A stretch of 64,000 nucleotides of DNA. It comes from Paenibacillus elgii NBRC 100335 (GTDB taxonomy: Bacteria; Bacillota; Bacilli; Paenibacillales; NBRC-103111). Every line of letters starts with the position of its first letter. Position 1 is the first letter of the stretch. The position numbers were made by a program, and so were the translations under genes. The DNA is taken from the NCBI RefSeq assembly GCF_004000865.1, contig NZ_BIMB01000035.1:1-64000 (forward strand), given 5' to 3'. Shown here one piece after another: positions 1 through 8,224 of this stretch. The notes under the pieces were generated by a model. It searched no databases. It saw only the letters and a program-made list of their open reading frames with translations, and was not told where the DNA came from.

Positions 1-39
1 GGAAGCCGAGTTTTTTCATATTTTATCATCAATGCAGTG

Positions 40-579
40 TTACGACCGCTCTTCGAGCCCTTCGATTTTTGCCTGGCCCCACGGGGCCACTTTCATGTGG
101 ACGATTAGCCGGCTGGCCTTATCCTCAAGTGTTTTGCCGGTCCCCTCGGGCACGAAGTATTTTTCCACACCGTATTTGACGAGAATCTCTTCCCGCCAAC
201 TATTGTCAATCCGGCCTTTCATCACGACCTCGCCTTCCTGCGCCATGGGTTTCGAGCCATATGCACCCACCGGCTGGGCAATACCGTCCGCTCCCGGCTT
301 CAGAACCACGTAGACGGGTTGGCCTTTCTCCGGCTTCCTTGCTGTGTCCTTCCACAGCGACGGGTCCAGACGGCTGATGTCATAGCCGAGGGTAACGTAA
401 TCGCCGTACAGCAAACTGCGCGGGTCCACCGGCACCGTTCGGACGCGGATATCCTTTCCGAACCAGCCGACCGCATAGACAGATAGAGCGATTCCAATCA
501 GTACAAGCGCCTGTAGCACGACTATTCCGACCTTAAGCAGAGAACGACGGCTGCCACCGGTAACAGCTTTGTCAGACAT
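40..579 (-). CDS. GDYXXLXY-domain membrane protein
   Basis: A 179-residue protein with one N-terminal membrane segment (about residues 14-38) followed by an extracytoplasmic domain. The signature GDYVTLGYDI at about residues 59-68 matches the GDYXXLXY family, which has no established biochemical role. The ATG is preceded by GGAGGGG seven bases upstream, and the start lies inside the end of the upstream DUF2157 gene (8-base overlap), so the two are probably translationally coupled. The pairing of DUF2157 and GDYXXLXY proteins is a recurring arrangement in bacteria, which supports a joint membrane function. The family call is sure; the function is unknown. Confidence 0.85.
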   Translation of the reverse strand: MSDKAVTGGSRRSLLKVGIVVLQALVLIGIALSVYAVGWFGKDIRVRTVPVDPRSLLYGDYVTLGYDISRLDPSLWKDTARKPEKGQPVYVVLKPGADGIAQPVGAYGSKPMAQEGEVVMKGRIDNSWREEILVKYGVEKYFVPEGTGKTLEDKASRLIVHMKVAPWGQAKIEGLEERS

Positions 580-1801
580 GTCCGTTCCCCTCCTTCGTAT
601 CGTCGAAAAACCGTTTCTTCCGCCGGTTCAGGAACCAACTCAAGCCGATGAGAATACAGCCTCCGAGAATGAAAAACAGTGATTTGTCCATAAAGTCCCA
701 TGTCAGCTTGCCGTAAGCCACCATCGTACTGCAGATGAACAGAATCGTCCCGAAGTTGATCTTGAACCGCCATTCCTCGGCATAGCCGCGCCATAGCACG
801 TACAGCGAGAAGAAGAACAGCGCAAGCAGATACAGGACGTCGACGCCGGAAGGCAGGTAAACGAACGGTGCGAGCAAAATCCATTCGAAGGCGCTGGACG
901 CCCGGCCGTTTCGCAGCTTGCCGATTAGCGAGACGGCAAAGAGAAGGATGAGCGCCCCGAAGTAATAGAGCGGTTCGGCGAGCAGCCTGCTGTCATCCGC
1001 AAGCCCTCTTCCATTTCCAGCCATCACCATGACGATGGCGAAAATAAAGGCAGCGGCAAGCGGAGCCGTCTGCAGCGCGTAGCCCCCGTGACGTTCGTCC
1101 TTCAGCCAGTCGCCGAGGACGTAAAGCGCCATGGCCGGAATAAACATCCAGAGGAACGGCACGTCCGAGGCGATCGCCCACATCAGCGCCTGCACCGTTA
1201 CGCTGAAGCTGAAGCACCAGATCAGCAGCGGATGACGCCATTTCCAGCCGTAAAACCCGAGACCGACAACCAGAAGCGCGAACGTGGTATAGCTGAAGGA
1301 ACCGAACTCCGCTGCGCCGTACCATTGGGCGATATCGAATAGAAGCAGACTTAGCAAATACAAGTAGCGGCTGCGGTATATAAAGGTCGCGGCCATTCCC
1401 GCGCACGCCCACAAAATAAACGTTCCCGCATTGTACGAGACCAAATGAAACATTTGGCCGATTAGCACAATGCCTCCTCCGAAGCTGACGACCCCGAGGC
1501 TGACCAGCGCGATGCCCAGCTTATCGTGGCCGCGCCGCAGCGCCAGCTCGCCTCCAGCGTAAAAGCCGATCATCAGTAGCACGATCATGGCAAGGCGGAC
1601 AAGCTGCGGGATATCCTGCCAGTTCGCAGCTATAAAACTGAGAATGCCCAATCCAACCAAAATGCTTCCGAGAATCGGCAGCAGGCCGACGGCATGATTT
1701 TTCGTTTCGTACATACTTAGAAGCTGATCTGCTTGCTCGCGGGTAACGATGCCCCGCTCCACCCAAATCGGGGTTTCTTTCTCCAACCATTTTCGGCTCA
1801 T
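572..1801 (-). CDS. DUF2157 multi-pass membrane protein
   Basis: A 409-residue protein with a short soluble N-terminus (about residues 1-40, containing the DUF2157-like EKETPIWVERGIVTREQAD) followed by roughly ten hydrophobic segments to the C-terminus. The start ATG has AAGGGGTG seven bases upstream. It is the first gene of a two-gene operon with the GDYXXLXY protein. The upstream region carries a TATACT -10 element and a 7-bp-arm inverted repeat, suggesting local repression. No catalytic residues can be named and the family function is not established. Confidence 0.85.
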   Translation of the reverse strand: MSRKWLEKETPIWVERGIVTREQADQLLSMYETKNHAVGLLPILGSILVGLGILSFIAANWQDIPQLVRLAMIVLLMIGFYAGGELALRRGHDKLGIALVSLGVVSFGGGIVLIGQMFHLVSYNAGTFILWACAGMAATFIYRSRYLYLLSLLLFDIAQWYGAAEFGSFSYTTFALLVVGLGFYGWKWRHPLLIWCFSFSVTVQALMWAIASDVPFLWMFIPAMALYVLGDWLKDERHGGYALQTAPLAAAFIFAIVMVMAGNGRGLADDSRLLAEPLYYFGALILLFAVSLIGKLRNGRASSAFEWILLAPFVYLPSGVDVLYLLALFFFSLYVLWRGYAEEWRFKINFGTILFICSTMVAYGKLTWDFMDKSLFFILGGCILIGLSWFLNRRKKRFFDDTKEGNGHV

Positions 1802-1852
1802 CGGAATGCACCCCTTGTTTGCGTAAAATCTTGTGTGAGTGTTGATACCTCA

Positions 1853-1901
1853 AGTATATCGCGTCCGAGAGGAAAAAGAAGTACTAACTTCCGCTAGTAC
1901 T
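1853..1901 (-). promoter_or_regulatory. candidate promoter and operator of the DUF2157 operon
   Basis: Read on the minus strand, TATACT at 1858-1853 is a good -10 element about 50 bases upstream of the DUF2157 start. A perfect inverted repeat AGTACTA-N8-TAGTACT covers 1880-1901, over the place where the -35 would be; no good -35 is visible. A dyad over a weak -35 fits a repressor or activator site. The regulator is not in the window as far as I can tell. Confidence 0.5.
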
Positions 1902-2044
1902 ACGAACACTCGTTCCACTCGAAACATGCACAAAATTCATTCGGATCGTAAGCTTCTTTACCCGTCCGGCCAGTCCATAAACCCGAAAAACCCCATCCCG
2001 CATTTGCGGGACGAGGTTGAACGAGATTGTATCGAATAAAACCA

Positions 2045-3460
2045 TTAAGGATAAAAGGTGCTCTGCGACGTTGTTGTCGGACACCAGCGGGAATTGAGCA
2101 GGAAACGGATCAGCACGTCCTTTGCCGCGTCGGTGCCGATGTAATGCAGCGCTTCGGCTGCATGTGCCCGAACGTAACGATTGTCGTCATCCAGCGCTTT
2201 TTCAAGCTGCGGCACTGCAGCCTCCCCGGCCGCCCCGACGCGGCATAACGCCAAGCCGGCCATGAAGCGGACCTGAGCATCCTCATCCTGAAGACAGCGG
2301 ATCAAGGCGGAGACAACGCGGTCCGCAGGCGTGCCGATCATCCCGAGCGTCTCGGTGACCGTCTGCCGGACCGGTGCGGACGGATGATCGAGCAGCTTGA
2401 CCAGCGACGGTACAGTTTGCGCCGCCAAGTGCCTCAATTCGCCGAGCGCGTAGGCCGCATGGACGACTATCTCATCCCGTTCGCTGCCCAGCGCTTGTTC
2501 GAGCGGCGCGACCGCTTCGGCCCCGGCAACCGCCAGGCCGTAAGCCGCCGTGCGGGAAACCTTCACATGATCGTGAAGCAGACCGCGCATCAACGCTTCT
2601 ACCCCTTCGGGCCCTTTACCAGCAAGCTCGTATGCGGCATTCAAAGCATTTGGCTCGTACGAATCTTCCTGCTTGGCCGCCGTCGCTTGAACTGCCTCCG
2701 CTCCTCCCGAAACGATAGCGCCCGTCAAGCTCCCCAGCCGACCGGATAACCAATTCCACGTTTCTTTCCACATCGCTTCATGCTCCACAATCGGCGTACT
2801 GAACGAGGCCGGCCGTTTCCATTCGGTTTCCCGGCAATCCCAGCTCGGCGCTTGCGGCGCTTCCGTCCGCATGAACTCGAACTTGAGCATATACCTGTGC
2901 CGTCCGAGAAGGTTCGGGGTCGACCGATGCCAGATATCATAATGAATCAGCGCAAAAGTCCCCGCTTTTCCGCTCGCTACCGCCTCACCCTCCGGATTGT
3001 CCGCTTCGAAGGTCCGGCTCTCGTAATTTTGCGTGCCGGGCATGATGCCCGTCGGTCCGAGCTCAACAGGCGTATCTTGAGGAAAATACATAATCATCGC
3101 CCACCATGGATGATGATTGCGCATTCTGTTGTAGCCCCAATAGCTGTCTTTATGCCAGCCTCCGGCCACGGGAGAAGCGTTATAATGTCCGTGGCGGTGC
3201 GCGTGCAGCATATAATTCGGCCCGAGCACGCTGGTTAACGCTCCCGTAACGACCGGGTGATCGAATACTTTGTGCAGTTCGCGAATGCGCGGCAGCAGAT
3301 TGTTCCCAGGGTTCCCTTCATGCTCGTACACATGATTCAACTGATCCGTCAGTGCAAGGTGAAATGACTCGGGGAAATCCGTTTGCAAGATCAGGAACCC
3401 TTCGGTTATAAACGTTCTCATTTGCTCATCGGTCAACAAAACAGGGGTTGGACGGCTCAT
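2045..3460 (-). CDS. phytanoyl-CoA dioxygenase family protein with C-terminal HEAT repeats
   Basis: The protein has 471 residues from the ATG at 3460, chosen because GGGAGGA lies just upstream; an earlier in-frame start at 3502 lacks such a site. Residues about 8-200 are a PhyH-type Fe(II)/2-oxoglutarate dioxygenase: GGWHKDSYWG gives the HxD pair (H103, D105) and HYDIWHRSTPN supplies the distal metal histidine (H178). Residues about 270-455 are HEAT-like helical repeats with recurring VRxxAAxAL patterns. The substrate cannot be inferred. HEAT repeats usually bind proteins, so this may be a tethered or scaffolded hydroxylase. The gene stands alone, with no adjacent pathway partners. The tail after the last repeat looks unstructured. 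Confidence 0.85.
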   Translation of the reverse strand: MSRPTPVLLTDEQMRTFITEGFLILQTDFPESFHLALTDQLNHVYEHEGNPGNNLLPRIRELHKVFDHPVVTGALTSVLGPNYMLHAHRHGHYNASPVAGGWHKDSYWGYNRMRNHHPWWAMIMYFPQDTPVELGPTGIMPGTQNYESRTFEADNPEGEAVASGKAGTFALIHYDIWHRSTPNLLGRHRYMLKFEFMRTEAPQAPSWDCRETEWKRPASFSTPIVEHEAMWKETWNWLSGRLGSLTGAIVSGGAEAVQATAAKQEDSYEPNALNAAYELAGKGPEGVEALMRGLLHDHVKVSRTAAYGLAVAGAEAVAPLEQALGSERDEIVVHAAYALGELRHLAAQTVPSLVKLLDHPSAPVRQTVTETLGMIGTPADRVVSALIRCLQDEDAQVRFMAGLALCRVGAAGEAAVPQLEKALDDDNRYVRAHAAEALHYIGTDAAKDVLIRFLLNSRWCPTTTSQSTFYP

Positions 3461-3600
3461 TTCTTTTTCCTCCCAGGAAGTGAAGTATGTCGATGCCCTC
3501 ATTATAGAAAAGAAGCCGGGCCGCGCCCATGCAGGAAGGTAATTCGGATTTACACAAAAATAAGGATTTTTCCGACGCTAATTCCATCCATTATGCATAT

Positions 3601-3628
3601 TTTATTTTTACAAACGGTCCGATATAAT
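3601..3628 (+). promoter_or_regulatory. candidate sigma-A promoter
   Basis: TATAAT at 3623-3628 is a perfect -10. The hexamer 17 bases upstream (TTTATT-like, about 3600-3606) is a poor -35. It could drive the remnant frame at 3648-3839 and the epimerase at 3911, giving a long leader. Confidence 0.35.
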
Positions 3629-3647
3629 GGTAAGATAGCTATTTTGA

Positions 3648-3839
3648 ACCACACCCCGGTTTTTCCTGATCCGACGTGGATACATCGCGCTCAGCGGCGA
3701 ATTGAACCATTTCGGCCGAACATCGAATACAAACCGCGAAGGCGTTCATGGACGCTTACAACATCACGATGATTATGATATTTGGCTGACGTCCGAAGGC
3801 GGCCATGTGTGGGTCAACGACGTTCATTGGATCATTTAA
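3648..3839 (+). pseudogene. possible remnant of a coding sequence (C-terminal end)
   Basis: This frame is open for about 63 codons and ends in TAA at 3837-3839, but has no ATG; TTG at 3702 is the only usual alternative start and has no clear ribosome-binding site. The translated end, DDYDIWLTSEGGHVWVND followed by VHWII, reads like ordinary protein rather than noise. It could be the 3' end of a lost gene or a short unrecognised gene. I do not recognise the family. Confidence 0.25.
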
Positions 3840-3910
3840 CCAGCAGAATACTTTCCTTAGCTTACTGCGGCACATCAAATGAACGAAATTAAATTAATGG
3901 AGGTCTTTAC

Positions 3911-4828
3911 ATGAATATTTTAGTAACTGGCGGTGCAGGATTTATTGCATCTCACATTGTAGATGCATTGATAGAAGCAGGCCATCGTGTTTGCGTGATC
4001 GATAATTTGTCTACCGGAAACCGGGAGCATCTGAATGAACAAGCGTCTTACTACGAAGTAGATATTTTGGACGAACAGATTGCCGAAATTTTTGCCGAAA
4101 CGAAACCAGAGATCGTCATTCATCATGCTGCACAAATCGATGTGCAGACCTCCATTCAAAATCCGATGTTCGACGCAAAAGTCAACATATTGGGAACGAT
4201 TGCCCTGCTTGAACAGTGCCGTAATCATGGCGTTCGTAAAATAATTTATGCTTCGTCGGCTGCGGTTTACGGAACTCCGGAATATTTGGGCGTAGACGAA
4301 CGCCATCCGCTGCGGCCGCTATCCTTTTACGGTATCTCAAAGCATACACCGGAGCATTACATTGAAGCGTTCTCTTATCTGTATGGTTTGGATTACACCA
4401 TTCTGCGTTATGCAAATGTCTATGGCATCCGGCAGGATCCAAAAGGCGAAGGCGGCGTCGTATCCATTTTTGTGGACAAGCTTCTGCGGGGCGAGCAGCC
4501 GATCATTTTCGGTGACGGTGAACAGACCCGAGACTTCATCTACGTTAAAGACATCGTCTCTGCGAATATGGCCGCTTTGGAAAAAGGCAGCCGGGGATTG
4601 TTCAATGTAAGCTGTAATGAGCAAACCTCGGTTAAAGAGCTTTTACAGCTTATGAGCGAGCTGTGCGAGGCAACATTTGCACCGGAATATAGGGCACCGC
4701 GAGCTGGCGACATCGTACATAGCCGATTGGATAACACAGCTGCTGCACAGCTGCTTAACTGGCAGCCGCGTTATTCTCTTCGCGACGGACTGAAAGAGAC
4801 ATGTGATTACTATCGCAAATTATATTAA
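3911..4828 (+). CDS. NAD-dependent epimerase/dehydratase, UDP-glucose 4-epimerase-like
   Basis: A 305-residue extended short-chain dehydrogenase. The Rossmann motif is GGAGFIAS (residues 7-14). The catalytic set is a serine in YASSAAVYG (about 115) and Y140-GIS-K144. Typical sugar-nucleotide epimerase segments follow, for example LRYANVYG and GDGEQTRDFIYVKD. The length fits GalE-like enzymes of surface-polysaccharide pathways. It probably interconverts UDP-sugars (glucose/galactose or N-acetyl forms), but the exact substrate cannot be read from sequence. GGAGGT lies eight bases before the ATG. No glycosyltransferase genes are adjacent; the next gene in the same direction is a histidine kinase 50 bases on, with no visible terminator between. 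Confidence 0.85.
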   Translation: MNILVTGGAGFIASHIVDALIEAGHRVCVIDNLSTGNREHLNEQASYYEVDILDEQIAEIFAETKPEIVIHHAAQIDVQTSIQNPMFDAKVNILGTIALLEQCRNHGVRKIIYASSAAVYGTPEYLGVDERHPLRPLSFYGISKHTPEHYIEAFSYLYGLDYTILRYANVYGIRQDPKGEGGVVSIFVDKLLRGEQPIIFGDGEQTRDFIYVKDIVSANMAALEKGSRGLFNVSCNEQTSVKELLQLMSELCEATFAPEYRAPRAGDIVHSRLDNTAAAQLLNWQPRYSLRDGLKETCDYYRKLY

Positions 4829-4882
4829 ATCCTTGCCAGAAAAGGGCCGGAGAGGCTTCTCAAAACACGCTGCCCAAAGGTG

Positions 4883-6172
4883 ATGACATTGAATTTGCTC
4901 CACCAATTGCTGTTAAACATGCTTATCGTGATTACGCCGGTCATGCTGTATCACCTGTTTTGGATAGACCGACTGCAGCATGTGAACGTGCGTACGAACC
5001 AGATCATCGTTACCGTCATCTGCACGGTTGCCTCTTTGGTCAGCATGATGCATCCGTTCGAGCTCTCCCCCGGATATTTGTTCGATTTCCGCTTGATTCC
5101 GCTCGCCTTGTGCTTTTTCTATGCCGGACCTTTGCCGGCGCTAGGCGTAGCCGCCATTATTATGGCTTACCACTGGAAGTCGGAACGGCTCGGACTTCAT
5201 ACGCTGCCGATTTCACTCGGCTTCAATCTCATCCTGCTGTGGTACTGCAAACGCCGGATCGCCGATGCGGCCCGGCTGCTCAATACGGCGACAGCAGCCG
5301 CACTGGGATTCGTTTTGTCATTGATTACGGCTTTTGTCGCCTTGTTCACGCTGTGGCAGGAGCACATTCCAGTTACAGGATACTTCTTCCTGTTTTTTGC
5401 TTCATTCAGCCTTATCCATTCATTTACCGCCGGACTTGTCGTCTATATCATCAGGCAGATCAAGCGAAATATCGATATGCGCAAGCAGTTGCAGCATAAC
5501 GATAAAATGAATATGCTGAGCGAGCTGGCAGCCTCCTTCGCCCACGAAATCCGCAATCCGATGACCGTCGCCCGCGGGTTCGTGCAAATGATGCGTCAAA
5601 ACGACTTGGCGGAAGACAAGCGGCAAATTTACAGCCAGATGGTATTGGAAGAGGTCGATAAAGCGCAGGCGATCATTAACGATTACTTATCCTTCGCCAA
5701 GCCCCAGCTGGAAGAGATCGAGCTGGTAGACGCCAAGCCGCTTATTTTACAGACGGTCCAAACACTGCAGTCGTACGCCGACCTTCGGGGCGTATCGGTG
5801 GAAATGCATCTGCAGGACAAGCTGATGATCAGTGCCAATCCGGATAAGTTCTCGCAGTGCATCATGCATTTGTGCAAAAACGGCATTGAAGCGATGCCCG
5901 GCGGAGGAAAGCTGCAAATCGTCGGCGTGCTGCAAAATCAGACGGTGTGCATCGACATTATCGATCAAGGGATCGGTATGACGCAGGATGAAGTCGGACG
6001 GCTCGGCACGCCGTTCTATTCCACCCGCGGCAAAGGGACCGGTCTTGGCATGATGGTCACCTATCGGGCCATTCAAAACATTCACGGCCGGATTGACGTA
6101 ACGAGCGAAGTAGGCAAAGGCACCTGTTTCTCGATTTTGATTCCGTCTCTGCACTCCTCTACCTATCATTAA
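4883..6172 (+). CDS. sensor histidine kinase with 5TM sensor domain
   Basis: About 429 residues. The first 195 carry five or six hydrophobic segments resembling the 5TMR-LYT type sensor. This is followed by a HisKA domain with phosphoacceptor FAHEIRNPMTVARGF (His about 221) and a HATPase domain with N-box KNGIEAM, G1 DQGIGM and G2 GKGTGLGM. The layout resembles KinB-type sporulation kinases. No response regulator is adjacent, so it may feed a phosphorelay such as Spo0F/Spo0A; that is inference. The start is uncertain: the ATG at 4883 overlaps the AAAGGTGAT ribosome-binding sequence, GTG at 4880 is another option, and TTG at 4889 would give short spacing. Confidence 0.88.
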   Translation: MTLNLLHQLLLNMLIVITPVMLYHLFWIDRLQHVNVRTNQIIVTVICTVASLVSMMHPFELSPGYLFDFRLIPLALCFFYAGPLPALGVAAIIMAYHWKSERLGLHTLPISLGFNLILLWYCKRRIADAARLLNTATAAALGFVLSLITAFVALFTLWQEHIPVTGYFFLFFASFSLIHSFTAGLVVYIIRQIKRNIDMRKQLQHNDKMNMLSELAASFAHEIRNPMTVARGFVQMMRQNDLAEDKRQIYSQMVLEEVDKAQAIINDYLSFAKPQLEEIELVDAKPLILQTVQTLQSYADLRGVSVEMHLQDKLMISANPDKFSQCIMHLCKNGIEAMPGGGKLQIVGVLQNQTVCIDIIDQGIGMTQDEVGRLGTPFYSTRGKGTGLGMMVTYRAIQNIHGRIDVTSEVGKGTCFSILIPSLHSSTYH

Positions 6173-6180
6173 CCTCAATG

Positions 6181-6225
6181 GAAAAAGGCTGAGTCTTCGC
6201 CGTATATCGCGCGAAAACGCAGCCT
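6181..6225 (-). terminator. rho-independent terminator of the PBP gene
   Basis: Read on the minus strand, a 14-bp stem with one mismatch (GGCTGCGTTTTCGC / GCGAAGACTCAGCC) is followed by TTTTTCC. It lies 25 bases after the stop of the PBP gene. The facing kinase gene ends just to the left and may also use the stem. Confidence 0.75.
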
Positions 6226-6250
6226 CCCTCATAATCCCCTTATCGTTCCA

Positions 6251-8056
6251 CTACTTTTTAGAGTTATCAGCCAAAATATTCATCACTTCCTTAAAAAGCG
6301 GGATCGCCTTATGGCTGCTCCCTTCCGGGACGTTCTGGACGACCACCGCAGCGGCATAGCGGGGCTGTTCCGCAGGACCGTAGCCGATAAACCAATGATT
6401 CTCACCGCGCCGTCCGTTTTTTAACCTAACCTGCGCCGTCCCCGATTTTCCGGCCAGGCTCCATTTCGCCGATCGCAGCGTCTTCCCGGTGCCGTGCTCC
6501 ACCGTCTCGGCCATCCAACCCAGCAGCCGCTTCGCCGTCGCCGGCTTGATAGGTTTAGCAGCCTGCTCAAGCTCATGAGGCGGGAACGACTGGTATAACC
6601 GATCGTTCTGGAACCGGATTTCCCGCACGATTCGCGGCGATGCAACCTTCCCTTGATTATACAGCGTCACGACCAAGTTAGCCGCTTGCAGCGGCGTCAT
6701 TAACACGTCCCGCTGTCCGATGGCCGTCTGTACCAGCGCCCCTTCGTCCGACTTGTCCGAAGCAGTGGCATAGATTTGTCCCTGCTCCTCGGCATCCCAT
6801 TGCCGAAAACCTTTCCGGGTCAGTACGTCTCCGCTCCAGCCAACGGGCATCTCCAGCCCAAGCCTGCGCGCGTAGGCCTCCAGCTTGTCCCCCCCGAGCC
6901 GCTGCGCCACCTTCGCAAACACGATGTTGCACGACTGGGCAAAGCCTTCTTCCAATGTCAGCGTGCCGTGTCCTTCCTTCTTCCAGCAGGTAAAGCCGTA
7001 TTTCCCAAGTGCGCCTGTACACTCGAACGTTTCGTCCGCTTTGACTACCTTCTCTTCCAAGGCAGCCGCAGCAGTTACGGTTTTAAAAATCGATCCGGGG
7101 GCGACCGCTTTTAACGCCTTGTTGCTCCAGCTTCCTTGGGCCAGATCGACATGCTCCGGCTGGAATGCAGGCGTGCTGGCCATCGCGATCGTATCCCCGT
7201 TTTGAATATCTAATACGACGACGGCCCCTTCCCTCACGTGCAAGCGTTCCAAGGTCCGTTCGACTTGCTGTTGTATCCCGGAGTCGAGGGTCGTGACGAC
7301 TTTAAGCGGGTAATACGGATTGCTTGGAGCGATTTGCCGCGTATCAAGTCCGGGCAGCGGACGCTTCCAGCCGTCGGTAAAAAGCGAGACGGAAGACGGC
7401 CCAATGCCCTGCAGCCAAGGCTCAAACGTTTTTTCCAGCCCGGCATTGCCGATTTTGCTCGTGAGCTGCAGCTCCCCCTTATGGAATTGGTCGGTGAACT
7501 GTCGCGTAATCCGCTCCGGATTTTGCCCGATGAAGCCGAGCACCTGGCTTGCCGGCTGCCACTCGGCGTAGCGCTGCTTGAAGGTCATCGCCCGGACGGA
7601 TTTCAGACCCAAAGCCTCGATCTTGGCCGCCTGGGCGTCGGTCAAAGGGACCGGACGGCCGGACATGGACCAAACCGCCGGACCTTTCAACTGGCGGAAA
7701 AAGGACTGCCAAGAGGAAAGCGGAACGTTCACGATGCTTGCCACCCGGTCCATTACAGTAGACGTATCTGCGGACTCTTCCTCATGGATAGGGAAAACAA
7801 TCAACACCTTCTGTGCCGTTCCCGTCAAAGGAACGCCGTTTCGGTCCGTAAAATCGCCCCGCCCGCTATCGAGTACAAGACCTTGAGCCCGCTGAATGAC
7901 CGAATTTTCCACCAAGTCGATCTTTCGTTCCGTCAAGCTGCGGGAGGCCGCCACTTGAATCCAGAACAACCGTAAATTCCAAGCAACCAAAATCCCGATG
8001 ACCAGCAGCAATACGATAAAAATCCGGTTCTTTTGCAGCTTTGTTCCGTTGTCCAT
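6251..8056 (-). CDS. pbpI: class B penicillin-binding protein (transpeptidase), PbpI-like
   Basis: The protein has 601 residues from ATG 8056, which has AGGTG six bases upstream; an upstream in-frame ATG at 8092 lacks a site. One N-terminal membrane anchor (about 12-32) precedes a dimerisation domain and the transpeptidase domain. Active-site motifs are SIFK (S322-K325), SCN (375-377) and KSGTA (537-541). It cross-links peptidoglycan in the periplasm-like space. In B. subtilis pbpI (yrrR) lies near yrrO/greA, and here the gene also follows the yrrN-yrrO block (beyond the chemotaxis gene and the intron), so PbpI is the best match. A PBP2/SpoVD-type role cannot be excluded. Confidence 0.85.
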   Translation of the reverse strand: MDNGTKLQKNRIFIVLLLVIGILVAWNLRLFWIQVAASRSLTERKIDLVENSVIQRAQGLVLDSGRGDFTDRNGVPLTGTAQKVLIVFPIHEEESADTSTVMDRVASIVNVPLSSWQSFFRQLKGPAVWSMSGRPVPLTDAQAAKIEALGLKSVRAMTFKQRYAEWQPASQVLGFIGQNPERITRQFTDQFHKGELQLTSKIGNAGLEKTFEPWLQGIGPSSVSLFTDGWKRPLPGLDTRQIAPSNPYYPLKVVTTLDSGIQQQVERTLERLHVREGAVVVLDIQNGDTIAMASTPAFQPEHVDLAQGSWSNKALKAVAPGSIFKTVTAAAALEEKVVKADETFECTGALGKYGFTCWKKEGHGTLTLEEGFAQSCNIVFAKVAQRLGGDKLEAYARRLGLEMPVGWSGDVLTRKGFRQWDAEEQGQIYATASDKSDEGALVQTAIGQRDVLMTPLQAANLVVTLYNQGKVASPRIVREIRFQNDRLYQSFPPHELEQAAKPIKPATAKRLLGWMAETVEHGTGKTLRSAKWSLAGKSGTAQVRLKNGRRGENHWFIGYGPAEQPRYAAAVVVQNVPEGSSHKAIPLFKEVMNILADNSKK

Positions 8057-8132
8057 CCCGAGCACCTGCCAGCACCTTGTATGATGATACAAGTATGGTC
8101 AGGAACCGCCCTCTGCAAACGGCTAGAGTAAA

Positions 8133-8195
8133 GGGCTGAATAATTTCAGCCCCTCCTCATCAAACCGTACATGAGGTTTTCCCTCATACGGCTTT
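8133..8195 (-). ncRNA. group II intron domains V and VI
   Basis: Domain V is at 8195-8161: the 5' strand AAAGCCGTATGAGG pairs with CCTCATGTACGGTTT across a GAAA-type loop, and contains the catalytic AGC. Domain VI follows as GGGGCTGAA / TTCAGCCC at 8153-8133. These are the RNA active site and branch-point helix. Confidence 0.85.
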
Positions 8196-8224
8196 CCGAT
8201 GTTCGTCATTCATGGGCATGCAGA

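Larger units (their letters stand above)
3461..3910. other. 450-base intergenic region with an isolated promoter and a possible gene remnant
   Basis: Nothing here is a convincing complete gene. It contains a perfect TATAAT at 3623-3628 on the plus strand, a short open frame without a normal start at 3648-3839 (listed separately), and the GGAGGT ribosome-binding site of the epimerase gene just before 3911. No terminator for either flanking gene was recognised. Confidence 0.6.
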
